DNA from: Burkholderiales bacterium
Lineage (GTDB): Bacteria; Pseudomonadota; Gammaproteobacteria; Burkholderiales; SHXO01
Assembly: GCA_026125625.1 (NCBI GenBank)
Contig: JAHCKU010000230.1
Span: 1 to 5,640 of the forward strand
DNA length: 5,640 nt
Direction of reading: 5' to 3'
Position 1 is the stretch's first letter. Each line of letters begins with the position of its first letter. Both the position numbers and the translations under genes were made by a program. Positions 1-5,640 of the stretch are shown here, in pieces. The notes under the pieces were generated by a model that was not told the origin of the DNA, ran no database searches, and was given only the letters and a program-made list of their open reading frames with translations.

Positions 1-10
1 AGGTGGGCAG

Positions 11-42
11 TGTCACTCAGTGCCGGCCTGCGCCGGGACGAC
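11..42. repeat. Tail-type module of a dispersed palindromic repeat
   Basis: The module contains a 5-bp stem, CCGGC (23-27) and GCCGG (32-36), around a CTGC loop, followed directly by GGACGAC. A matching block, a short CCCG/CGGG stem followed by GGCGACGG, occurs at 4395-4412. In both places a CGTCATGCC head module begins 10-12 bases later. I infer that this is the right-hand end of a degenerate dispersed repeat. No gene end can be identified in this stretch. Confidence 0.45.
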
Positions 43-54
43 GGCAAACGACTC

Positions 55-78
55 CGTCATGCCATTCCCGGAGTGACG
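55..78. repeat. Short repeat unit bounded by CGTCA and TGACG
   Basis: The 24-base unit starts CGTCATGCC (55-63) and ends GTGACG (73-78), so its ends form a 5-bp inverted repeat. The bases after it (GACGACAAACGAC, 75-87) echo GACGACGGCAAACGAC at 37-52, and each is followed by CGTCATGCC. The left end of the window is therefore a partial tandem of related modules, apparently a decayed or internally deleted copy of the element that follows. Confidence 0.45.
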
Positions 79-87
79 ACAAACGAC

Positions 88-139
88 CGTCATGCCGGCG
101 GAAGCCGGCATCCAGCCACTGAAAATATCCGCGGTGACG
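88..139. repeat. Palindromic repeat, copy 1 (28-base core 88-115)
   Basis: The core 88-115 matches 4425-4452 at 27 of 28 positions. It contains a perfect 8-bp stem, ATGCCGGC (92-99) and GCCGGCAT (104-111), around a GGAA loop, then CCAG. A conserved TGAAA follows at a fixed distance in both copies. In this copy a TGACG at 135-139 complements the CGTCA at 88-92, giving a 52-base unit with short inverted ends. It finishes about 10 bases beyond the stop of the EF-G-like gene, so it lies in or next to that transcript's 3' end. There is no U-run after the stem, so I do not call it an intrinsic terminator. Confidence 0.75.
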
Positions 140-148
140 ATTCCTTCC

Positions 149-2194
149 TCAATCCTCGTGCACTGGCACTTTGTGTTGTGCCACCAGCTGCTGCTGCACG
201 TTCGGCGGCACTGGCTCGTAGTGGCTGAATTCGACGCTGTACGAACCTTGTCCGCCGCTGTACGACTTCAGGCGTGAGCCGTAGCCGTTCAGCTCCGACA
301 GCGGCACCTGTCCGCGCACGCCGGCCAGTCCGCCAGGCAGCGCCTGCGTACCGGCGACGTGCCCGCGCTTGGAGGACAGATCGCCGGTGACGTCGCCGAT
401 GTTCGTCTCCGGTACGTTCACCTGGATGTTGACGATCGGCTCCAGCACGATCGGGCGGGCCTTGGTCACCGCGTCCAGGAATGCCTTGCGTCCGGCGGCA
501 ACGAAGGCGACTTCCTTCGAGTCCACCGGATGCGACTTGCCGTCGTACACGGTTACGCGCACGTCCTGCAGCGGGTAGCCGGAGATGGCGCCGGACTGCA
601 TCACCTGCTGCACGCCTTTCTCGACCGCAGGAATGAACTGACCCGGAATGACGCCGCCCTTGACGGCATCCACGAACTCGAAACCCTGGCCGCGCTCGAG
701 CGGCTCGATGCGCAGGAAGACCTCGCCGAACTGGCCGGCGCCGCCGGTCTGTTTCTTGTGACGGCAGTGTCCTTCGGCCTTGGCGGTGATGGTCTCGCGA
801 TAGGCGATGCGCGGGGGATGGGTCTTCACCTCGAGCTTGTACTGCGTGGCGAGCTTTTGCAGCAGCACGCGCACGTGCAGCTCGCCCAGCCCCTGCACCA
901 CGGTTTCGTTGGTGGTGGCGATATGCTCGATGCGCAGGCACGGGTCCTCGCTGGCGAGCTTGTGCATGACTTCCCACAGGCGCTGTTCATCGCCGCGTTT
1001 GGTGGCCTCGACCGCCAGTCCGAAGATCGGCAGCGGGAACTGCACCGGCACCAGATGAATGTGATCCTCGTCGTGCGAGTCGTGCAGCACGCAGTCGAAG
1101 GTGATGTCGTCGACCTTGGCCACCGCGCCGATATCCCCCGGCAGGCAGCGCTCGACCGGGACGTACTCCTTGCCGCGAAGCATGAGCAGCTGGCCGACGC
1201 GAAACGGCTTGCGCCCGCTGCCGATGAAGAGCTGGCTGTCGCGCGTCACCGTACCCTGATGCACGCGGAATACGCCGAGCTTGCCAACGAACGGATCGAC
1301 GGTGACCTTGAACACGTGTGCCACGACATGCTGAGCGGGGTCGGGCCTGGTCTCGAACGGCTGCGCCTGCGCTTCATCGCCCTTGAGGAACTGCGGCGGA
1401 TTGCCTTCGGCCGGTGTCGGCAGCAGATGCTCGACGACGTCCAGCAACTCCGGCACGCCAGCGCCGGTGCGCGCGGAAACGAAACAGATCGGCACCAGAT
1501 GGCCTTCGCGCAGCGACTGCTCGAACGGCTCGTGCAGTTCGCTGGCATCGATGTCGCCCTGCTCGAGGTAGCGGTTCATGAACGCTTCGTTCACTTCCAC
1601 CACCTGGTCGATGAGCGCGCGATGGGCATCGGCGACCGAAGAGAAATCGGACTCGCCGCCGGGATTGAAGAAGCAGTCCACCACCTGGCTGCCGCCGGCC
1701 GCCGGCAGGTTGATCGGCAGGCACTCCTTGCCGAAGGCTTCCTGGATCTGCTGCACCAGGCTCGGCAGATCCACGTTCTCGGCATCGATCTTGTTGATCA
1801 CCAGGACGCGGCATAGGCCGCGATCCTGTGCCCAGCGCATCATGCGTGTAGTGGTCAGCTCGATGCCGGTCTGGGCGTTGACCACGATCAGCGCGCTGTC
1901 CACGGCTTCCAGGCCGCTCAATGCGTGCCCGACGAAATCCGGATAGCCGGGCGTGTCGATCATGTGCACGCGCGTGCCGCCATGGTCGAAATGGGCGATG
2001 GCGGAATAGAGCGAGTGCTGGTGCTCTTTCTCCAGCGGGTCGAAGTCGCACACGGTGCTGCCGCGCTGAATCGTCCCGGCGCTGGCGATTGCACCGGCTC
2101 GATGAAGCAAGGCTTCGGCGAGTGTGGTCTTTCCGCTGTCCGCATGCCCGACCAGCGCGAGCGTGCGGATCTCCTCCGTAGAAATACTTCCCAT
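149..2194 (-). CDS. fusA2: EF-G-like translational GTPase (EF-G2 type)
   Basis: This complete 681-residue protein belongs to the elongation factor G family of cytoplasmic ribosome-associated GTPases. In order it shows a G domain with P-loop GHADSGKTT (16-24), G3 DTPGY (80-84), G4 NKID (134-137) and an SAR G5-like motif (240-242); a beta-barrel domain II (about 288-370); domain III (about 385-460); domain IV (about 465-585) with GGAGQFGEV and GGVIPGQFIPAVEKG; and domain V to the end. Two features separate it from housekeeping EF-G. The G3 histidine (DTPGH) is tyrosine, and the switch I RGITI motif is replaced by a region around HQHSLYSAI (58-66). Both are usual for the EF-G2 side branch. The domain IV tip histidine (SHPVDS, about 555) is kept. 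The start at 2194 has a strong GGAGGGG five bases upstream; the ATG at 2257 would add 21 residues and lies inside the promoter. Its precise role is unknown: it may be a paralogue alongside a canonical fusA. The symbol is by analogy. Confidence 0.93.
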   Translation of the reverse strand: MGSISTEEIRTLALVGHADSGKTTLAEALLHRAGAIASAGTIQRGSTVCDFDPLEKEHQHSLYSAIAHFDHGGTRVHMIDTPGYPDFVGHALSGLEAVDSALIVVNAQTGIELTTTRMMRWAQDRGLCRVLVINKIDAENVDLPSLVQQIQEAFGKECLPINLPAAGGSQVVDCFFNPGGESDFSSVADAHRALIDQVVEVNEAFMNRYLEQGDIDASELHEPFEQSLREGHLVPICFVSARTGAGVPELLDVVEHLLPTPAEGNPPQFLKGDEAQAQPFETRPDPAQHVVAHVFKVTVDPFVGKLGVFRVHQGTVTRDSQLFIGSGRKPFRVGQLLMLRGKEYVPVERCLPGDIGAVAKVDDITFDCVLHDSHDEDHIHLVPVQFPLPIFGLAVEATKRGDEQRLWEVMHKLASEDPCLRIEHIATTNETVVQGLGELHVRVLLQKLATQYKLEVKTHPPRIAYRETITAKAEGHCRHKKQTGGAGQFGEVFLRIEPLERGQGFEFVDAVKGGVIPGQFIPAVEKGVQQVMQSGAISGYPLQDVRVTVYDGKSHPVDSKEVAFVAAGRKAFLDAVTKARPIVLEPIVNIQVNVPETNIGDVTGDLSSKRGHVAGTQALPGGLAGVRGQVPLSELNGYGSRLKSYSGGQGSYSVEFSHYEPVPPNVQQQLVAQHKVPVHED

Positions 2195-2199
2195 GGTGT

Positions 2200-2206
2200 C
2201 CCCTCC
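2200..2206 (-). promoter_or_regulatory. Ribosome binding site fixing the EF-G-like start
   Basis: On the minus strand GGAGGGG ends five bases before the ATG at 2192-2194. The longer reading from the ATG at 2257 has no comparable site, so this decides the start and gives an N-terminus (MGSISTEEIRTLALVGH) that runs directly into the G domain. Confidence 0.8.
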
Positions 2207-2239
2207 GTGGGCGGTACTCGAAATCGGTGCTTGAGTGGG

Positions 2240-2269
2240 AGTATAGGAGGGCCCCATGCGCCCTCACAA
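2240..2269 (-). promoter_or_regulatory. Sigma70-type promoter for the EF-G-like gene, with a dyad in the spacer
   Basis: Read on the minus strand, the -35 is TTGTGA (2264-2269, 4 of 6 consensus bases) and the -10 is TATACT (2240-2245, 5 of 6), with an 18-base spacer. Transcription would start near 2233 and give a leader of about 40 bases. The spacer holds a perfect 6-bp inverted repeat, GAGGGC (2247-2252) and GCCCTC (2260-2265), which overlaps the edge of the -35. It could be a regulator site or chance in GC-rich DNA. Confidence 0.55.
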
Positions 2270-2472
2270 GGAACTCTTGTGTTGCGCCGCAGCTTGAGGC
2301 CCCCCGCTCGGCATGCTTGTGCCTCCCACGATCGCCGGGGTCGGTCGCATTGCACCGCAAGATCACAGACGGGGCACGTGGAATGCTAAGGTTTGTTATT
2401 GATCATGGCCTAAAGCCGGCTCGCACGGCTGACGAAACTGTTACAGCGGCGCATTGGAAAAGGAGAGTTGCG

Positions 2473-2871
2473 ATGCAAGCGAAATCCCTGGTTGCGGCAC
2501 TGCTGGCGGCAAGCGCGATATTCTCCGTCCACGCGCACGATCTGAGCATCGACGAGTGCACCGAAGGCGGGGATTTCATCAAGCATGCGGCGCTGTCACG
2601 TGATTCCGGCCTGTCGCGCGATGATTTCATCTCGCGCCTGCACGGCGATCTGATCGCGATTCAGGCGTTCCCGCCGGAGTTGCGCTGGTTCGTGCAGGAC
2701 GAAGAGGATGAGGTCCTGCTGGTGTCCCACGCCGAGCGCGTGTTCGATGATCCGGAATCCCCGGAGTCGCACCAGACCGATTTCCTGCAGGCCTGCTTCG
2801 ATCGTATCGCCGAGCAGGCTGCTGCGCGCGACAAGGTGCAGGCGGCGCAAGCCAGCGACACCGCCCGGTGA
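2473..2871 (+). CDS. Small exported protein of unknown function
   Basis: The 132-residue product starts at an ATG preceded by AAGGAG with a 7-base gap. Residues 1-21 form a typical Sec signal peptide: Lys4, a hydrophobic core LVAALLAASAIF, and a likely signal peptidase I site after Val-His-Ala (19-21). The predicted mature protein is about 111 residues, acidic and mostly helical in character. It has exactly two cysteines (Cys29 and Cys108), which could form a disulfide in the periplasm. A central stretch, AFPPELRWFVQDEEDE (65-80), is the most distinctive. I do not recognise a named domain. It faces away from the EF-G-like gene and converges on asnS, so it is its own transcription unit. No convincing promoter hexamers are visible upstream, and no operon partner suggests a role. 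The frame is open further upstream, but those starts lack both a ribosome site and a signal peptide. Confidence 0.78.
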   Translation: MQAKSLVAALLAASAIFSVHAHDLSIDECTEGGDFIKHAALSRDSGLSRDDFISRLHGDLIAIQAFPPELRWFVQDEEDEVLLVSHAERVFDDPESPESHQTDFLQACFDRIAEQAAARDKVQAAQASDTAR

Positions 2872-2872
2872 T

Positions 2873-2904
2873 CGCCCCGTAGGTGTCCCGGCAACCCGGG
2901 GGCG
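2873..2904. terminator. GC-rich hairpin between convergent genes
   Basis: The 42-base gap between the stops of the small exported gene and asnS can fold in two ways: CGCCCC (2873-2878) with GGGGCG (2899-2904), or a tighter CCCGG (2887-2891) with CCGGG (2896-2900) around a CAAC loop. Its position suits a bidirectional transcript end. No U-run follows on either strand, so it is a weak candidate for intrinsic termination. Confidence 0.3.
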
Positions 2905-2913
2905 GCGCCTGCG

Positions 2914-4314
<1,401 letters not shown>

Positions 4315-4343
4315 GGAATATGACCTCTGCGAGAAACGCTCAG

Positions 4344-4354
4344 GGCATTATGCC
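4344..4354 (-). promoter_or_regulatory. Possible asnS -10 element within a short palindrome
   Basis: On the minus strand CATAAT (4347-4352, 5 of 6 match to TATAAT) would place transcription start about 25 bases before the asnS ATG. It is centred in an 11-base palindrome, GGCAT-T-ATGCC. No acceptable -35 hexamer lies 16-19 bases upstream, where the sequence is G-rich, so the promoter call is tentative. Confidence 0.3.
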
Positions 4355-4369
4355 GGTACTGGCCCCCGG

Positions 4370-4390
4370 CCCCCTATTAACCGTAGGGGG
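4370..4390. promoter_or_regulatory. Perfect 7-bp inverted repeat upstream of asnS
   Basis: CCCCCTA (4370-4376) and TAGGGGG (4384-4390) flank a 7-base TTAACCG spacer. The dyad lies 55-76 bases upstream of the asnS start, about where a -35 or activator site would sit if the CATAAT at 4347-4352 is the -10. It could be an operator or a transcript hairpin for messages arriving from the lipoprotein gene. No U-run follows the stem on the minus strand. Confidence 0.4.
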
Positions 4391-4394
4391 TGGA

Positions 4395-4452
4395 CCCGCG
4401 CCGGGGCGACGGTTCTTCCGTTCTCGTCATGCCGGCGGACGCCGGCATCCAG
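4395..4452. repeat. Palindromic repeat, copy 2 (tail block plus 28-base core 4425-4452)
   Basis: The core 4425-4452 differs from 88-115 at one position, which changes the loop from GGAA to GGAC and leaves the 8-bp stem intact (4429-4436 with 4441-4448). Twelve bases before it, GCGCCGGGGCGACGG (4398-4412) matches GCGCCGGGACGACGG at 30-44, where the next head module starts after 10 bases. As in copy 1, TGAAA follows the core, and the repeat lies just beyond the stop of a minus-strand gene (18 bases from stem to stop). No right-hand TGACG end is seen; the lipoprotein gene occupies that position. Confidence 0.75.
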
Positions 4453-4466
4453 GCTTTGAAAGCAGC

Positions 4467-4892
4467 CTACTGCGTCGCTTCGGGAACGTAGATCGCCGTG
4501 GCGCTGCCGCGCCGGCGTGACAGCGGCGCCGATACGCCGACACCGATGCCGCCCACGCCGATGGTGGTGCCGGTGCCAGCCCCCACCGATGCGCCGCCGG
4601 CTTCGCCCATCTCACGCAGGATCACGCCGTTGGCGCCGACCTTGGCTGCTTCCTCCTTCAGGCGCTCGATCAATGCGTCGGTGCGATTCTGCGAGCCGAC
4701 GGTGAACGCGCTGCCGACCGCTTCGACGATGGCGATCTCCTCGTATTTCTCCGGCGGTTGCGAATAGACCTTGACCTGCGCCGGCTCGATCGGCGGACGC
4801 GGGGTGCCGATGAGCACGCGAGACGGGCCTGCGCATGCAGCCAGCATCACCAGGGCAACGAGCACGGTGGATAGTGAAACGGTGGAACGCAT
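4467..4892 (-). CDS. Small predicted lipoprotein with glycine-rich segment
   Basis: The 141-residue product begins with a lipoprotein signal: Arg2, hydrophobic core VLVALVML, and lipobox Leu-Ala-Ala-Cys (17-20). Cys20 would be lipidated, and the absence of Asp at the next position suggests sorting to the outer membrane. The body has YEEIAIVEA (50-58), a helix DALIERLKEEAAKVGANGVIL (72-92) and a closing strand ATAIYVP (131-137). The pattern of a strand, a helix ending in GAN-x-VIL and a final strand resembles small envelope lipoproteins and YbjQ/RcsF-like folds; that resemblance is inference. Residues 99-120 are almost all Gly, Ala, Val, Ser, Thr and Ile, forming a flexible inserted loop. The ATG at 4890-4892 is preceded by GAGGA with an 8-base gap; earlier in-frame starts would bury the signal peptide. 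It lies 71 bases downstream of the hydratase gene on the same strand. Its function is unknown. Confidence 0.82.
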   Translation of the reverse strand: MRSTVSLSTVLVALVMLAACAGPSRVLIGTPRPPIEPAQVKVYSQPPEKYEEIAIVEAVGSAFTVGSQNRTDALIERLKEEAAKVGANGVILREMGEAGGASVGAGTGTTIGVGGIGVGVSAPLSRRRGSATAIYVPEATQ

Positions 4893-4942
4893 TTTCGAAT
4901 TCCTCGAGCAGGAGCGAGCTATGGATGTATGACTGGCGAAAT

Positions 4943-4959
4943 CCTGCAAACCGCGCAGG
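4943..4959 (-). terminator. Small hairpin just beyond the hydratase stop
   Basis: CCTGC (4943-4947) and GCAGG (4955-4959) form a perfect 5-bp stem with a 7-base loop, starting four bases after the hydratase stop. On the minus strand it is followed by ATTTCGCC, a very short U-tract. It could attenuate transcription into the lipoprotein gene, but the stem is short, so this is a weak call. Confidence 0.3.
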
Positions 4960-4963
4960 TCGG

Positions 4964-5640
4964 TCATTCGAAAATCGCCTCCACGGTGCCGAACGGTTCG
5001 AACACCGAACGCACGCGCGCGGGAGCGGTGAGCAGGTGCTGGCGCGTGAACGAACCGGAGATCACGCGTTGTCCCGCCTCCAGGCTCCAGCCGAATTCGG
5101 CCAGCTTGTTGGCCAGCCACACGATGGAATTGATCGGATTGCTCATGACCTCGACCCCGCGCGCCTGATCGATCAGTGCATCGTTCAGGTAAACCGCCAC
5201 GCTGGCCTGCGCCAGATCATGATCAGCCAGCGGCTGCGCCGTGCCGGTGACGAACGCCTTCTGCTGGGCGTTGTCGGCCATGGTCAGCGGCAGGTCTTCG
5301 GCGAATGCGCCGCGCGTCTCGATCACTTCCAGCGCCGGCGCCACATCGCTGATCGCAGCGCGTGCCTGCTCGAAGGTCACGCCCGGCCCGCGCAGCGGTA
5401 TGCCGATGGTCAGGCACAGCTCGTTCTCGAATCCCGGTCTGATCAGCCCGGCATGGCGGAACACGTGGCCGGAAGGCCGGTTGCCGCTCTCCAGCAGAAA
5501 GCCGAAGCACGGCTCGTGTACTTTCATCTGCGTGCGCATCGCTGCCGCGGTCAGTCCGACCTTCCAGCCCGCGTGCCGCTCGCCCTGGGCGACCAGCCGT
5601 CGCAGCACGCCGAGCTGGATCGCGTAGCCCTGCTCCATGC
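4964..5640 (-). CDS. 2-keto-4-pentenoate hydratase family enzyme (N-terminus cut by window edge)
   Basis: The visible 224 residues belong to the MhpD-like hydratase/decarboxylase branch of the fumarylacetoacetate hydrolase superfamily. These are cytoplasmic metal-dependent enzymes that hydrate 2-hydroxy-2,4-dienoates, typically in aromatic meta-cleavage pathways. Visible motifs are GWKVGLT (24-30, conserved lysine), the E-x-E metal pair Glu71/Glu73 in GFENELCL, the third metal ligand Glu104 in PALEVIETRG, ADNAQQKAFVTG (121-132) and the C-terminal VISGSFTR (192-199). From memory, the E. coli MhpD metal ligands are near 106, 108 and 139, a constant offset of 35, so about 35 N-terminal residues probably lie beyond the window. 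The ATG at 5636-5638 is then internal. No other aromatic catabolism gene is visible, so the physiological substrate is uncertain; 4-oxalocrotonate decarboxylase is a close alternative. All key residues are present. Confidence 0.87.
   Translation of the reverse strand, partial: MEQGYAIQLGVLRRLVAQGERHAGWKVGLTAAAMRTQMKVHEPCFGFLLESGNRPSGHVFRHAGLIRPGFENELCLTIGIPLRGPGVTFEQARAAISDVAPALEVIETRGAFAEDLPLTMADNAQQKAFVTGTAQPLADHDLAQASVAVYLNDALIDQARGVEVMSNPINSIVWLANKLAEFGWSLEAGQRVISGSFTRQHLLTAPARVRSVFEPFGTVEAIFE

Noticed and set aside
88..115. Rho-independent terminator for the EF-G-like gene
   Set aside because: The stem is strong, but neither strand has a following U-run, and the second copy at 4425-4452 also lacks one. 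A repeat element explains it better.
30..115. CRISPR-like array from the repeated CGTCATGCC and GACGAC motifs
   Set aside because: Units are of unequal length, diverged, and separated by 10 bases or fewer of related sequence rather than uniform unique spacers. No cas genes are present.
359..1816. Open frame of 485 codons on the plus strand opposite the EF-G-like gene
   Set aside because: It is fully antisense to a clear EF-G-family gene. Its translation is low-complexity Arg/Leu/His/Ala-rich with no domain, as expected from an antisense frame in GC-rich DNA.
149..2194. Tetracycline-resistance ribosomal protection protein (TetM-like)
   Set aside because: Those proteins keep the RGITI switch I and the DTPGH histidine. 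Here both are changed in the EF-G2 manner, and domain IV reads as EF-G.
2195..2257. N-terminal extension of the EF-G-like protein from the ATG at 2257
   Set aside because: It would overlap the predicted -10 and start site, has no good ribosome site, and adds 21 residues ahead of the normal G-domain start. The 2194 start has a strong GGAGGGG.
1374..2366. Open frame of 330 codons on the minus strand overlapping the EF-G-like gene
   Set aside because: It is an out-of-frame reading of the same gene, very rich in Arg, Ala and Gly, with no domain. The EF-G reading has all motifs intact, so there is no frameshift to explain.

Overview
The window is GC-rich bacterial chromosome with five protein-coding genes, four on the minus strand and one on the plus strand. 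The proteins and the style of intergenic repeats suggest a gammaproteobacterium of the Xanthomonadales type (Xanthomonadaceae or Rhodanobacteraceae). That assignment is inference from protein character and repeat style, not from a marker gene. It is mostly ordinary housekeeping DNA. I see no tRNA or rRNA, CRISPR array, insertion sequence, prophage gene or defence system.

Layout from left to right. Bases 1-148 are non-coding and hold a cluster of short palindromic repeat modules ending just beyond the stop of the first gene. Bases 149-2194 (minus) encode a complete 681-residue EF-G-like translational GTPase of the EF-G2 type. Bases 2195-2472 are a divergent intergenic region with a good sigma70-type promoter for the GTPase gene, whose spacer contains an inverted repeat. 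Bases 2473-2871 (plus) encode a small exported protein of unknown function. It converges on asnS (2914-4314, minus), a complete asparaginyl-tRNA synthetase. Bases 4315-4466 are the asnS leader, which has two dyads and a second copy of the left-end repeat. Bases 4467-4892 (minus) encode a small predicted lipoprotein with a glycine-rich stretch. Bases 4964-5640 (minus) carry a 2-keto-4-pentenoate hydratase-family enzyme whose N-terminus lies beyond the right edge.

Two genes serve translation (the EF-G-like factor and AsnRS), but the oppositely oriented gene between them means they are not one operon. The hydratase and lipoprotein genes are co-directional with a 71-base gap that contains a small hairpin, so they could be linked by read-through or separate. 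The most notable non-coding signal is the pair of near-identical 28-base repeats at 88-115 and 4425-4452. Each has a perfect 8-bp stem, and both lie in the same orientation just beyond the stop codon of a minus-strand gene. They look like members of a dispersed palindromic family, probably present in many copies in this genome.
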